Below, in pieces: positions 17,848-27,608 of a stretch of 64,000 bases of DNA. The DNA comes from VHCN01 sp964589935 (GTDB lineage Bacteria; Verrucomicrobiota; Verrucomicrobiia; Limisphaerales; VHCN01). The position numbers were made by a program, and so were the translations under genes. The notes under the pieces are model-generated. The model was given only the letters and a program-made list of their open reading frames with translations. It was not told where the DNA came from and ran no database searches. Positions within the stretch are counted from its first letter, which is position 1. Each line of letters opens with the position of its first letter. The stretch is taken from contig CAZPVD010000004.1 of assembly GCA_964589935.1 (NCBI GenBank), positions 1-64,000 on the forward strand, given 5' to 3'.

Positions 17848-18813
17848 CTACTTCTTCGCCTTCGCAATGATGTCCGCGATTTTCACGGGCTTGCCGCCTT
17901 GGCGCTTGCTTTCGTCCGCGGCCTCCATGAAGGCGAGCAGCTCGATGGTCTCCTCCGGCGGCACCGGCGCGACGCCAGTCTGGAAAAATTTAATACACTC
18001 GGCCACGAGCGGCGCATAGCCGTCGTAGGAACCGACTTTGTCCTCACCCTTCGCGCCCTTCGCGAGGCCGCCGTAGGTTTTGTCCTCGCGAAAGGTGCCT
18101 TTGCGCCCGCCGCTCCACGTGCCGGTGACTTCGATCTTGCCGTCGGCGGTCGTGCCGCGTGTGACGCTTTCGCAACCCGTGCCCATCACGGTGAAGAGCG
18201 ACTCGACACCATGCACGCCATACCAAAAGAGGTCGGGATGATGCGGTTCGAGCGAGCACGGGCTGGTGGTGACGGCCTCGGTGACGATGCCGATGGAGCC
18301 GTTGCGCACGGCGAGCGTGCTCTTGCCGAAGCGCAGCGACGACGAACTGAACACGGGAACCTTTGCCTTCTTTGCGAGGCGGAAGATTTCGAGCGCATCC
18401 TTGAGCGAGCCGGCCATCGGCTTGTCAATGAACAGCGGCTTCTTCGCGGCGATGACGGGCCGCGCCTGCGCGAGATGCGGGCGGCCGTCCACGCTTTCGA
18501 GGAACACGGCGTCCACATTTTTGCACATCTCCTCGATGGAATCGTAAATCTTCACGCCGTATTTTTCCGTGAGCGTTTTGGTGAAGCCCTCGATGCGGTC
18601 GGCGCTCGACGGGATGTCCGGGCTGCCGCCCTTGAAGGCCGCGACGACCTTCGCGCCGGGCACGTGACCCTTGGCCTTTTCGTCATTCAGAATACCGGTG
18701 AACGCCGCGACGTGCGACGTGTCGAGGCCGATGATGCCAAGGCGCAGATCGTCGGCAAAAGATGCGGACGCCGCGAGGAACGGGAGAGCGAGGAGTGCGT
18801 AAATGCGTTTCAT
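17848..18813 (-). CDS. Secreted Gfo/Idh/MocA family oxidoreductase
   Basis: The protein has 321 residues with a signal peptide (IYALLALPFLAASASFA). The Rossmann start follows it directly (DDLRLGIIGLDTSHVAAF), with GIIGLDTSH in place of the usual GxGxxG. The family segment KPLFIDKPMAGSLKDALEIF carries the EKP-like Lys, here DKP. The C-terminal dehydrogenase half is short. Exported members of this family are abundant in Planctomycetes and Verrucomicrobia and are thought to work on sugars or cyclitols with tightly bound cofactor. The substrate cannot be told from the sequence. It is monocistronic by spacing. Confidence 0.85.
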   Translation of the reverse strand: MKRIYALLALPFLAASASFADDLRLGIIGLDTSHVAAFTGILNDEKAKGHVPGAKVVAAFKGGSPDIPSSADRIEGFTKTLTEKYGVKIYDSIEEMCKNVDAVFLESVDGRPHLAQARPVIAAKKPLFIDKPMAGSLKDALEIFRLAKKAKVPVFSSSSLRFGKSTLAVRNGSIGIVTEAVTTSPCSLEPHHPDLFWYGVHGVESLFTVMGTGCESVTRGTTADGKIEVTGTWSGGRKGTFREDKTYGGLAKGAKGEDKVGSYDGYAPLVAECIKFFQTGVAPVPPEETIELLAFMEAADESKRQGGKPVKIADIIAKAKK

Positions 18814-18900
18814 AAGGACTTTGTGAAAGAGTAGCTGCGACGCAACGGCGGTGTCAAAGATTCACCGCGCGAAACGCGCTCCCAAGAATTTCGCGGGAAA

Positions 18901-20865
18901 TTACGCCGGCTTGGTCGTCCCGCGGAAGCTCATCCAATACTTTTTCTGCGGCAGCAGGCCGATGCCGATGAGCACGAGCTGGCTGGCGTTGAAGGCCATG
19001 AGCCACTTGAACGCGGCGTCCATGAAGCCATACGAATGCAGGCCGATGCCGAGCATGTTGACCCCGAACCACGACCACGCGGTGACGATGTTGCCGAAGA
19101 GCGCCATGTTCATCAGGCCGCGTTCCTTGACGAAGCCGCCCCAGCGCGCGTGCAGGATGGTCGCGTTCCACAGCACGATGAGCAGCGCGCCGTTTTCCTT
19201 CGGATCAAATCCCCAGAAGCGGCCCCACGATTGGTCGGCCCAGATGCCGCCGAGGATCGTGCCGACAAAACTGAACAGTGTCGCGAAGCACACGATGCCA
19301 TAGACCATTCGCGCGAGCGCCTTGCCGGTCGCCTCGTCGAGCGATTTCGTGAAGAAGCCGCGCAGCAGATACACCATCGCGAGGAAGCCCGCGAGGAACG
19401 TCGAGGCGTAGCCAATCGTGATGCTCGTCACGTGCGTTGAGAGCCAGAAGTTCGTGTCGAGCACCGCGCGCAGCATTTCCATCGTGTCGCCGCTCAACGA
19501 GAGATGATGCGCGATGATGAGCGTGATGAAGCCGATGGCCGACGACGTGAAGCTGCCGATACCGTTGCGGTAAATGCGTTCCAGAATCAATCCGAGCAGC
19601 ACCGCGCCCCAACCGACAAAAATCGCCGACGAATACAGATTCGTCACCGGCGGACGCCGCTCCAGATACATGCGGAAAATCAGGCCTGACGTGTGGATGA
19701 GAAACGCCAGTCCCGTGAGCCAGAACGCCGACTTGGTCAGCACCGGCGAGAAGTTCAGCCAGGATCCCGCGGCGAGCAGCAGCGCGAGCACGTAAATCAT
19801 CATCGCGCGGTAAAACGGCAGATAGCCGTAGAAGTAGAATTCCTCGCGGCCTTTCTTCAGTTCGGGCTGGAATGATTTTCCGAGCCAGTCCTTGTAAGTC
19901 GCGAGATGGCGGTTGAACTCGGCCACGTTGCCCGCGCGATAGGCCGAACTTATGGAGGCGTAGTAAGTCACGGCCGGATGGATGTCGCCGCTGCGGATGG
20001 AGTCCATCAGGCTTGTGCCGATGTTCTGCCAGTCGTCGCGCCTCTGCTCCGGATTCCACGGCGGAACCATGAGCGGATACGCCTGCTGCGCCATCATCGC
20101 GTAAGGTTCCGCAATCGCGAGGAAACGGTCGAAGATTTCCTTGTTATATTCCTGCCCGGCCTGCTGCTTTTGCGCGGCAATGTAGCCTTCGCCCATGATG
20201 CGGCGGAACGTCTCGACCTCGCGCTCGAAATCGTCGGAGCGCTCCGGCTTCAAGCTGTTCTTCAGACGCAGATAGATTTGCAACCCTTGATGCAGCGACA
20301 GCATTGACTTCTGATACGTGTTGCGCTGTTCGGGTTTTGTCGTGGTGCCGATGTGGCGCGCTTCCTTCTCGATGGTCAGCAGATTCGGTTCGAGGTCCCT
20401 GAACGTGTAGTAGCGCAGGCCGGAATTTTCGACGCCCTTGTCCTTGAGGCCGAGTTCACCGAGCAGATCGGGATGATGCACGAGGAAGAGATAGCGCGTG
20501 TCGGCGACCTCCGGCTTGCAGAGCACTTCAAGCATCCACGCGGCGGGCTTGAGGCGTTTGGGATGCTTGCTGAACTGATACCACTTGCGCTCGCTCATCG
20601 CGCCGTCCTTGGCGAGCTGGTCAAACGCACCCCACTCGCCGTGCGCGCCGTTGCCTTCGAGCGGAACGCTCGTGGTGCCGCGGATGACGAGCAGCGCGTT
20701 GCGCCCGACGGAGTCAATCGGCTGCACTCGGCCGTTGAGCAGAACGGGCAGGCGGCCGAATTCGTTCACGGCGAACTCGCCGGGCTTGTCCGTCTTGGGC
20801 CGGAGCGCGAAGGCGAGTTCCAGCGCGAACACGCCGACCAGCAACCACGGGATCCATTTTTTCAT
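18901..20865 (-). CDS. ccsA: Cytochrome c biogenesis protein CcsA/ResC type
   Basis: This is the haem-handling membrane protein of System II cytochrome c maturation, which exports haem and, with ResB, ligates it to apocytochromes. It has 654 residues, long because an extracytoplasmic domain of about 330 residues follows the first helix (WIPWLLVGVFALELAFAL). The C-terminal half has about eight helices and the tryptophan-rich haem motif GGIWADQSWGRFWGFDPKE, preceded and followed by conserved histidines (IIAHHLS, STHVTSI). ATG at 20865 overlaps the ResB stop (ATGA), fixing the start against the longer frame to 20946. Third gene of the lipoprotein-resB-ccsA operon. Confidence 0.92.
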   Translation of the reverse strand: MKKWIPWLLVGVFALELAFALRPKTDKPGEFAVNEFGRLPVLLNGRVQPIDSVGRNALLVIRGTTSVPLEGNGAHGEWGAFDQLAKDGAMSERKWYQFSKHPKRLKPAAWMLEVLCKPEVADTRYLFLVHHPDLLGELGLKDKGVENSGLRYYTFRDLEPNLLTIEKEARHIGTTTKPEQRNTYQKSMLSLHQGLQIYLRLKNSLKPERSDDFEREVETFRRIMGEGYIAAQKQQAGQEYNKEIFDRFLAIAEPYAMMAQQAYPLMVPPWNPEQRRDDWQNIGTSLMDSIRSGDIHPAVTYYASISSAYRAGNVAEFNRHLATYKDWLGKSFQPELKKGREEFYFYGYLPFYRAMMIYVLALLLAAGSWLNFSPVLTKSAFWLTGLAFLIHTSGLIFRMYLERRPPVTNLYSSAIFVGWGAVLLGLILERIYRNGIGSFTSSAIGFITLIIAHHLSLSGDTMEMLRAVLDTNFWLSTHVTSITIGYASTFLAGFLAMVYLLRGFFTKSLDEATGKALARMVYGIVCFATLFSFVGTILGGIWADQSWGRFWGFDPKENGALLIVLWNATILHARWGGFVKERGLMNMALFGNIVTAWSWFGVNMLGIGLHSYGFMDAAFKWLMAFNASQLVLIGIGLLPQKKYWMSFRGTTKPA

Positions 20866-22427
20866 GCGGCAGTCCTCCGCTTCACGATGAAGCCGATAAA
20901 GTGCGTCAAAAATTGGACGAGCAAACCCGCGCCCACCATCACGCACGCAAAATACGGTGTGAGCCAGCTCGGGTTGCGCACGACTTGGAGGATCGTGACC
21001 TTGCGCTCGCGCTGGTCGTTGTCCTTGTCAAAACTCGCCTGGTAAAATGTCAGGCCCTCGTAGCGCAGCGGGTTGTTCATGTAGATGTCCACCTCGCGCG
21101 CGTCGCCCTTCACCGGATTATCCACGCGAATGCGCGCGCGAAAGTCCTTCGGCGTGTCCGTGCCCGCGTAGCGCTCGTGCGTGAACTTGAGCAGTGTGAG
21201 CGAATACGGCGTGTAATGCCGGCGGAAACGCAGCGCCAGCTCGCAGGGCTTGCCGCCAACGGTGACGGTTTGCTTCGTGCTCGAACTCGCGGTCACAAAC
21301 CACGTGCCGAGCGACTTGCCGCCGTCGAGCAACTCGATCAACGCGGCGGGCAGGTTGCGGTTGTCCATGTCGCGCACGACGGGGCGCGGCACGAGGGCGA
21401 CGCCGGCAAACTCGCCGCCGGTGATTTCGGGGAACACAGTGTTCTTTGGAAGTTCGCGATACAGCACGCAGCGCGGCCAGAATTGTTTCACCTTCAGCGT
21501 GAGTGGCGGGTTCGTGAGCTGCTTCTCGGGATTCTTCGTGAACTCCGTTTCCGGCCACATCGCCGGCTGCGTGTCGCGGCCCGCGCTCGGATCGGCGACG
21601 ATGATTTGGTTCCCGCCCATCACCGGCGCGAAGAGCATCGAGAGGTGATAGACGCTGCCGTTCAACTCGAACATCTGCTGCGCCGAGCCGCGTGTCGCGA
21701 GGAGGAACGTGCCGATGACGCCCTTTGCCGAACTCAGTTCGACGAGCGCGGCGGCGCGGGCGCGTTTGTTGTCGTCGCCGTCCTTGAGCGGAAACACGAC
21801 GTGATTGGTGAACATCCCATGCGTTGCAGGCGCGGGCACGGAGCCTTCCGGCGGGCGATCCTCGATGTCGCAGTTCGCCCAGTAATTCTTCACGCGAACC
21901 GCAACGGGCAGACGGGCGTCGCGAATTTCCGCTTGCTTCGCAAGGTAGGATTCTGGCACGGAAACAACCTCGTTCTCCGTCGCGCCGGAGGTGTTGATGA
22001 AGACGAGTTCATTCGACTGGAAATCCTCGGAGTAGTTTTTCGTCTCGCCCTCTTCGAGCCGCAGCGCGCTCTCGACCGAGAGCAAATCCGTGCCGAGCTG
22101 GCCGAGCAGCAGCAGGATCAACCCCGCGTGGATCATGAAGATGCCCGTCTTCTTTTTCGTGAACTTGAACCGGCTGAAGTGCGCCGCGCTGAGGTTCGCG
22201 AGCAGCGTGAAGCCGATGATGTAGCCGCCCGGCAGCGGCAGCGGCACCTTGTGGCCGAAGAAGGTGAAGCCCCACACGACCCAGCTCTTGAAATAGCGCG
22301 CCTGCGCGTAGTAGAGGCCCTCGTCCGCCTGCGCCACTGTGCCAACGAACACGAGCACCAGCCCGAACACCAGCAGCACGATGGTGAGCTTGAGCGAGGA
22401 GAGGATGTTGAACAATTTCTCGCGCAT
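20862..22427 (-). CDS. resB: Cytochrome c biogenesis protein ResB
   Basis: This is the partner of CcsA in System II cytochrome c maturation, forming the haem-ligation complex on the outer face of the cytoplasmic membrane. It has 521 residues: helices near residues 10-30 (SLKLTIVLLVFGLVLVFVG), 65-80 and 95-110 (GIFMIHAGLILLLLGQLG), a large extracytoplasmic domain, and a last helix (WLTPYFACVMVGAGLLVQFL). NNPLRYEGLTFYQASFD near the C-terminus is a ResB signature. It begins 3 bases after the upstream lipoprotein gene and overlaps ccsA by ATGA, so the three are one operon. Confidence 0.9.
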   Translation of the reverse strand: MREKLFNILSSLKLTIVLLVFGLVLVFVGTVAQADEGLYYAQARYFKSWVVWGFTFFGHKVPLPLPGGYIIGFTLLANLSAAHFSRFKFTKKKTGIFMIHAGLILLLLGQLGTDLLSVESALRLEEGETKNYSEDFQSNELVFINTSGATENEVVSVPESYLAKQAEIRDARLPVAVRVKNYWANCDIEDRPPEGSVPAPATHGMFTNHVVFPLKDGDDNKRARAAALVELSSAKGVIGTFLLATRGSAQQMFELNGSVYHLSMLFAPVMGGNQIIVADPSAGRDTQPAMWPETEFTKNPEKQLTNPPLTLKVKQFWPRCVLYRELPKNTVFPEITGGEFAGVALVPRPVVRDMDNRNLPAALIELLDGGKSLGTWFVTASSSTKQTVTVGGKPCELALRFRRHYTPYSLTLLKFTHERYAGTDTPKDFRARIRVDNPVKGDAREVDIYMNNPLRYEGLTFYQASFDKDNDQRERKVTILQVVRNPSWLTPYFACVMVGAGLLVQFLTHFIGFIVKRRTAA

Positions 22428-22430
22428 GGG

Positions 22431-23519
22431 TTACTGGCTGTCCGAAAATTTCACCGACTGGACGAACTTCACAAAATTTTCCCGCTCGCGCTGCGCCACG
22501 GCGTCGTGGCCAATCAGCTTGAAGAACCACGTCTGCCCGCCGCGAGGCACAATCACGCCGACGAGTCGTCCCGGCTTGCCGGTCTTGGCATTCACGCCGC
22601 TCACATCCACCAACGTCGCCCTGCCGCCTGCCACGTCAAGGGTCGGAAGTTTCGCAAGTTCGTCGTCCGAAGCCGGGCCGAGGCCGAGTTGGCCGCGCCA
22701 GCGGTTCACGTTTGCCTGCACGCCGCCCGCCGGCCCGCCGAAACGGCTCACCGTGATGTCCACGCGGTTGCCCGCGTCGTCGGTCGCGGCGAAGCTCGAC
22801 AAAATCATGTCGCCCGGCGCCTGCTCCTTCCAGCTTGGCGGCACTTCCCACGCGGGCATTCCCGCCGGGCGCGGCGCGGCGCTGGTTGAAGTTGTTGTTT
22901 CCGTTGTGGCTTCGGTAAATTCAACCGACTTCAGGAACTCGATGAATGCGGCCTTTTCCTGCGCGACGAGTGCTCCATCGCCGGCAAGCTTGAAAAACCA
23001 CGTGATGCCCTGCCGCGGGACGATCGCGACGACAATGCGGTCCTTGGACTGCGCCGAGTCGCCGCTCATGTCAAACAGTCTGCCCGGCAGTTCGCCGACC
23101 ACGATGCGCTCGGTGAATTTGCCAAGCTCCTCTTGGGTCGTGGGCGGCAGCTTCATCTGCTCGCGCCAGAGGTTCACAAATTGCAAATCCGTCCCGCCCA
23201 TGCCGGGAAACGGCATCACCGCGACCTCGGCTTGTTGCGCGCCTTTCTCGATGGCGAAGCTTGCCGCGCGCATCCGTGAAGGTTCGAGTTCCTTCCAGCC
23301 GGCCGGCGTTTTATAGCGCAGATGCGGTGTGGCTGCGCCTGCGTGGGGATCGTTTTCCTGAGGCGCCGAAGTTTGTTGAACGGCTTCCTTCGGAACACGA
23401 TAAACCTGAATCTCATCGCGTCGGCATCCGGCGAACAGCATCGCAAGCGCGAGCGCGCAAGACGCCGCCGCGGCACGCAGCGCGGCGCTGGCAAAATTGT
23501 GTGAATGGCTCAACGTCAC
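22431..23519 (-). CDS. Lipoprotein with two tandem homologous domains, in ccs operon
   Basis: A 362-residue predicted lipoprotein (LAMLFAGC lipobox, Cys at about residue 32). It contains two copies of one domain. The first runs from about 60 to 200 (TPAGWKELEPSRMRAASF ... IVPRQGITWFFKLAGD ... FIEFLKSVEF). The second runs from about 220 to 360 (VPPSWKEQAPGDMILSSF ... IVPRGGQTWFFKLIGH ... FVKFVQSVKF). The repeated GxTWFFKL core is striking. The start is GTG at 23519. It is the first gene of an operon with resB and ccsA, so a role in cytochrome c maturation or respiration is suggested by context only. Confidence 0.75.
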   Translation of the reverse strand: MTLSHSHNFASAALRAAAASCALALAMLFAGCRRDEIQVYRVPKEAVQQTSAPQENDPHAGAATPHLRYKTPAGWKELEPSRMRAASFAIEKGAQQAEVAVMPFPGMGGTDLQFVNLWREQMKLPPTTQEELGKFTERIVVGELPGRLFDMSGDSAQSKDRIVVAIVPRQGITWFFKLAGDGALVAQEKAAFIEFLKSVEFTEATTETTTSTSAAPRPAGMPAWEVPPSWKEQAPGDMILSSFAATDDAGNRVDITVSRFGGPAGGVQANVNRWRGQLGLGPASDDELAKLPTLDVAGGRATLVDVSGVNAKTGKPGRLVGVIVPRGGQTWFFKLIGHDAVAQRERENFVKFVQSVKFSDSQ

Positions 23520-23646
23520 AGTCCGGCCAGCCTAGCGGGTCAAACGTCAACGGAACAAGGAAAACCCGGGAACAACGCGTCCTCTGAGCAAAACCTGCCG
23601 GACTGGCGGAAGTTCGACGGGGCGTGTCGGAGGGGTATTCGCGCGC

Positions 23647-24960
23647 TCAATCTTCGACGACTTCCGCGATGAGTGGTGGCGCGTGCGGGGGCACATCCGA
23701 AATTTCAAATGCCTCCAGCAAACGGCGGCATGCCGTCTCGGCTTCTTCGCGCGTGCGGGTGTGGACGCGCGCGAGCAGCGAGCCGACACCAAGTCCCTCG
23801 CCCGGCTTGGCGAGCATGTCCACGCCCACGTCGTGATGAATGACGCTGTCCTTCGTCAGTCGCCCGCCGCCGAGGTCGCGCACGACTTCGCCGACTAGGC
23901 GGGCATCGCAGCGGGTGATGAAGCCTTCATCGTGCGTCTCCAGCTCCATCACGACTGGCGCGGTGTGGTCGAGGGAAAGTTTTTTCTGGACTGCGGCGAG
24001 GTCTGCGCCTTGCGCGGCGAGAAGTTCGTTCCACCTCTCGCGTGGCTTGCCGGAGGCGAGACAGACCGTGGCTTGTTTTCGCGCGGTGTCCAGGTCGCTT
24101 TGGCGCTTTGTGAGCACGAGCAATTGCGCGGCGCATTCGAGCGTGAGTTCGCGCAGGTCGTTCGGACCGCGGCCTTCGAGGCATTCGACGGCTTCCTTCA
24201 CTTCCAGCCAGTTGCCCGCGCTGCGGCCGAGCGGCGTGTCCATGTCCGTGAGCAGCGCACGTGTGCGCACACCGCAGGCGTTCGCGAGGCCGACGATGGA
24301 GCGCGCAAGGTCGCGCGCCTGTTCGCGCGTCTGCATGAAGGCGGCACGGCCGAACTTCACGTCCATGATGAGCGCGTCGAGTCCCTCGGCGAGTTTCTTG
24401 GAAAGAATGCTCGCGGTGATAAGCGGAATGCTCTGCACGGTGGCGGTCGCGTCACGCAGCGCGTAGAGCAGCTTGTCGGCGGGAATCATGTTCGCCGTCT
24501 GGCCGCCCATCGCGACGCCGAGTTGCTGCGTCTGCGCGAGCAGGCGCTCTGGTCCGAGCTGCGTGCTGAAGCCGGGGATGCTTTCCAGTTTGTCGAGCGT
24601 GCCGCCGGTGATGCCGAGGCCGCGGCCGGAAATCATCGGCACGCGGAAGCCGAGGCACGCGAGCAGCGGCGCGAGCGGGAGCGAAACTTTGTCGCCGATG
24701 CCGCCGGTCGAGTGCTTGTCCACGACGGGGCGCGGATCGTCCTTTGGAAATTTCATCACTTCGCCGGAATCGCGCATGGCCAGCGTGAGCGCCCGAGTTT
24801 CCTCCGAGTTCATGCCGCAGAAGAAGACAGCCATCATCATCGCGGCCATCTGATAGTCAGGAATTTTGCCCGCAGTGAAGTCGCGCACGAAGACCGCAAT
24901 GTCGCCGGGCGCGAGCGCGTGCCCGTCGCGCTTCGATTCGATGAGGGAAAGAAAACTCAT
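23647..24960 (-). CDS. deoA: Thymidine (pyrimidine-nucleoside) phosphorylase
   Basis: This enzyme splits thymidine, and possibly uridine, with phosphate to give the base and (deoxy)ribose-1-phosphate, in cytoplasmic nucleoside salvage. The protein has 437 residues, the family's length. The N-terminal helical domain contains PDYQMAAMMMAVFFCGM. The phosphate/nucleoside-binding signature is VVDKHSTGGIGDKVSLPL, and SGRGLGITGGTLDKLESIPG follows, both diagnostic of the family. DVKFGRAAFM carries the usual catalytic-face residues. The start at 24960 is divergent from the oxidoreductase gene. DeoA versus Pdp specificity cannot be decided here. Confidence 0.93.
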   Translation of the reverse strand: MSFLSLIESKRDGHALAPGDIAVFVRDFTAGKIPDYQMAAMMMAVFFCGMNSEETRALTLAMRDSGEVMKFPKDDPRPVVDKHSTGGIGDKVSLPLAPLLACLGFRVPMISGRGLGITGGTLDKLESIPGFSTQLGPERLLAQTQQLGVAMGGQTANMIPADKLLYALRDATATVQSIPLITASILSKKLAEGLDALIMDVKFGRAAFMQTREQARDLARSIVGLANACGVRTRALLTDMDTPLGRSAGNWLEVKEAVECLEGRGPNDLRELTLECAAQLLVLTKRQSDLDTARKQATVCLASGKPRERWNELLAAQGADLAAVQKKLSLDHTAPVVMELETHDEGFITRCDARLVGEVVRDLGGGRLTKDSVIHHDVGVDMLAKPGEGLGVGSLLARVHTRTREEAETACRRLLEAFEISDVPPHAPPLIAEVVED

Positions 24961-25042
24961 GCGGCGCGTTTACGTAATGGAGCGGACAGCGCGAAGTGAA
25001 GGCAAGCGCGAACTGCGCGGATGGCCGTGTTATCATCGGTGC

Positions 25043-25942
25043 GTGGACATTCTCGTCAGCGGAACACACGGCCTCATCGGCTCGGCGCTCGTCACACGCC
25101 TGCGCGGCGCGGGCCATCGCATCACGCCGCTGGTTCGCCGTAAGCCGCTCGGCCTCGGCAACCTCATCGGCTGGAATCCCGAAACGGCCGAAATTGAATC
25201 CGGCGCGATGGAAGGCTTCGACGCCGTCGTGCATCTCGCGGGCGAAAACATCGCGGGCCGCTGGACAGCGGCGAAACAGGCGCGCATCCGCGCAAGCCGC
25301 GTCGAGGGCACGCGACTTTTGAGCGACACGCTCACACGGCTGGCGCGTCCGCCGCGCGTGCTCGTCGCGGCATCGGCGGTGGGCTTCTACGGCAATCGTG
25401 GTGACGAAGTGCTCACGGAATCCGGCAAAGCGGGAAACAACTTTCTCGCTGAAGTCACGCAGGCGTGGGAGGCCGCGACGTTACCCGCGGCGCACAAGGG
25501 CATTCGCGTCGTGAACCTGCGCTTCGGGATGGTGCTCACTCCCGCCGGTGGCGCGCTGGCGAAAATGCTGCCTGCGTTCAGGTGCGGGTTTGGCGGGCCG
25601 GTCGGCAACGGACGTCAATTCTGGCCGTGGCTGAGTCTCGAAGACGCGACAGGCATCATTGAGTTTGCGCTGAATAATGAATCACTCGCCGGTCCGGCGA
25701 ATGCAGTCGCGCCGCACGAAGTGACATGTCGTGAATTCGTGCGCTCGCTGGGCCGCGCCTTGCACCGGCCCGCACTGCTGCCGCTGCCCGCGTTCGTCGC
25801 GCGATTGCTTCTCGGACGAATGGCGGATGAAACGCTGCTCGCAAGCGCACGCGCGCGACCGGAGAAGTTGTTGCAAGCAGGCTACAGTTTTCACCACGCA
25901 CAACTTGAAGCTGCGTTGCGGGCGATGCTGGAAGGGAAATGA
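25043..25942 (+). CDS. TIGR01777 family NAD-dependent epimerase-like oxidoreductase
   Basis: The protein has 299 residues with an extended short-chain dehydrogenase fold. The Rossmann motif is VSGTHGLIGSALVTRL. The family-specific stretches are HLAGENIAGRWTAAKQARI, SAVGFYGNRGDE, and WPWLSLEDATGIIEFALNN, followed by a conserved C-terminal region (NAVAPHEVTCREF). Homologues include YfcH and cyanobacterial cell-division-associated SulA proteins; the reaction is not established. GTG at 25043 directly precedes the first beta strand and is preferred over upstream ATGs, which would encode unconserved sequence. Confidence 0.88.
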   Translation: MDILVSGTHGLIGSALVTRLRGAGHRITPLVRRKPLGLGNLIGWNPETAEIESGAMEGFDAVVHLAGENIAGRWTAAKQARIRASRVEGTRLLSDTLTRLARPPRVLVAASAVGFYGNRGDEVLTESGKAGNNFLAEVTQAWEAATLPAAHKGIRVVNLRFGMVLTPAGGALAKMLPAFRCGFGGPVGNGRQFWPWLSLEDATGIIEFALNNESLAGPANAVAPHEVTCREFVRSLGRALHRPALLPLPAFVARLLLGRMADETLLASARARPEKLLQAGYSFHHAQLEAALRAMLEGK

Positions 25943-25948
25943 TGTGCG

Positions 25949-27340
25949 TTACGGTTTCGCAGGCTCGACCGGCGCGAAGCGAACGATGAGTTGCCGGGCG
26001 ACGCTGAGAGGTTTTGCGCCGGAGTTCAACGCGGTGCCCGCCGCGTAGCCGCTGATGTAGGCCGTGGACGCCGATGTGCCGGTCACGAGAAAATAATTTC
26101 CACCGTAGCTCACGACCTGTGTGCCCGGCGCGGCGACGTCCACGAACGCGCCACGGTTTGCATAGCTGGCGATGGCGCCGGAGCGGTCGGTCGCTGTCAC
26201 CGCGAGCACTTCGGGATACGCGGCGGGATACGTCGGCGCAGTTGTCGGTTCGTTGCCTGCGGCGGCGGTGAACAGCGTGCCGCGGTCGAAGCCTTCCTTG
26301 ATGATGCTGTGGAGAAACGGGCTGTCGCCCGCGCTGCCGAGCGAAAGGTTCACGATGGACGCGCCGCCATTGATAGCTTCCGCAATGCCCTTTGCCACTT
26401 CAAAGGTCGTCGTCTCCGCGGCGCTGCCATACACGTCCACCGGCAGGATGCGCACGGGAGTGCTCCCGCCGTCCGCCGCGCGGTCGAGTCCGCGCAGGAT
26501 CGTCTCGCTCATCGCGGTGCCGTGCGTCGGCAACCCGCCCGTGTCCTGCGCGCCGCTCGCGACGGACACGGACGGCAGCAGGAAATCCTTGTAAGGCGAA
26601 GAAAGCGACTGCACGCCGGTGTCCACGAGCGCGACGATGAAGCGGCTCGAATCCGGCCCCGCGCCCGGCTTGAGTGTGAGCGGTGCGGCTGCGGTGCTCG
26701 TCGGGGAAACGGCCGGATCGGGCGGACGCTGGACTGGGAAATTGTAATCCACGAGCACGTCGTCGTTCGCGAGCAGCGCGTCACGCGCGGCGGTCGCGGC
26801 ATCCGCGTCGGCAAATTGCAGCCGATACGCGCCGAGCTTGTCCGCGCGGCCGATGATTTTGCCGCCGAGCTTGCGCGCAAGTTCATCGGCGTCAGCCTTC
26901 GATCCCGGCCTGAGCACGATGACGAGTTCGTTCGGGATGCGTTTGTCCACGCCGGCACGGACACGCGGACGCACGGGCTTGGTCGCGCCGTCCTTCGACG
27001 TGCGGAACACGAGCAGTTTATCCGGGCCGCGACTTTGCGGCACCAGCCCGTAACCGAGGCCGCCAAGAAGCCGGTCAAGCGCCTGCCCGCCGGTGAGCTT
27101 TTGGAAACGCACGCTTACGGGCCGCTGCAACTTCGTCTCCGGCTCGACGAACACTTCCCAGCCCGTGGCCTCGGCGATGCGTTCGAGCAGCTTGGGCAAA
27201 TCCCAGCCGCTGATGTCGGCATCCACGCGATCCTGCGCCGCGCGCCACACGAGCGAATCGGCCGCGTGCGTGGGACTTGCGCCGGCAAGCAAGACGGCGG
27301 CGAGCAACAGCATCAGGAGGGTTCGTGCGAAAAACTTCAT
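25949..27340 (-). CDS. Secreted subtilase (S8) with N-terminal STN-like domain
   Basis: The protein has 463 residues. A signal peptide (LLMLLLAAVLLAGASPTHA) is followed by an STN/secretin-type domain (about 30-110; DLPKLLERIAEATGW and LDRLLGGLGYGLVP). Next comes a propeptide-like inhibitor region (about 125-200) and a serine protease domain. The catalytic triad is Asp in IVALVDTGVQ, His in LPTHGTAMSE and Ser in VTGTSASTAYISG, with oxyanion Asn in FTAAAGNEP. It is therefore likely an active exported protease. The STN-S8 architecture is uncommon. It is convergent with the oxidoreductase gene, only 6 bases apart. Confidence 0.85.
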   Translation of the reverse strand: MKFFARTLLMLLLAAVLLAGASPTHAADSLVWRAAQDRVDADISGWDLPKLLERIAEATGWEVFVEPETKLQRPVSVRFQKLTGGQALDRLLGGLGYGLVPQSRGPDKLLVFRTSKDGATKPVRPRVRAGVDKRIPNELVIVLRPGSKADADELARKLGGKIIGRADKLGAYRLQFADADAATAARDALLANDDVLVDYNFPVQRPPDPAVSPTSTAAAPLTLKPGAGPDSSRFIVALVDTGVQSLSSPYKDFLLPSVSVASGAQDTGGLPTHGTAMSETILRGLDRAADGGSTPVRILPVDVYGSAAETTTFEVAKGIAEAINGGASIVNLSLGSAGDSPFLHSIIKEGFDRGTLFTAAAGNEPTTAPTYPAAYPEVLAVTATDRSGAIASYANRGAFVDVAAPGTQVVSYGGNYFLVTGTSASTAYISGYAAGTALNSGAKPLSVARQLIVRFAPVEPAKP

Positions 27341-27471
27341 CGGCGGAATAAAATTACATCAGAAGCAACACGCGTGCGACTCAAACGTTGCGGCGCGGTG
27401 TGGTGATTTGCGCCGGAGTGGAAAATGCGCTTGCCCCGTCGCGCGAGGCGTGCATAGTTGCCGCCCGCGCT

Positions 27472-27588
<117 letters not shown>

Positions 27589-27608
27589 TAGCAGGTTAAG
27601 AACGGCTT

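Noticed and set aside
20901..22889. Long plus-strand open frame of 662 codons
   Set aside because: Antisense to resB and the upstream lipoprotein, both with clear family motifs; the frame is Arg/His/Ala-rich as expected of high-G+C antisense translation.
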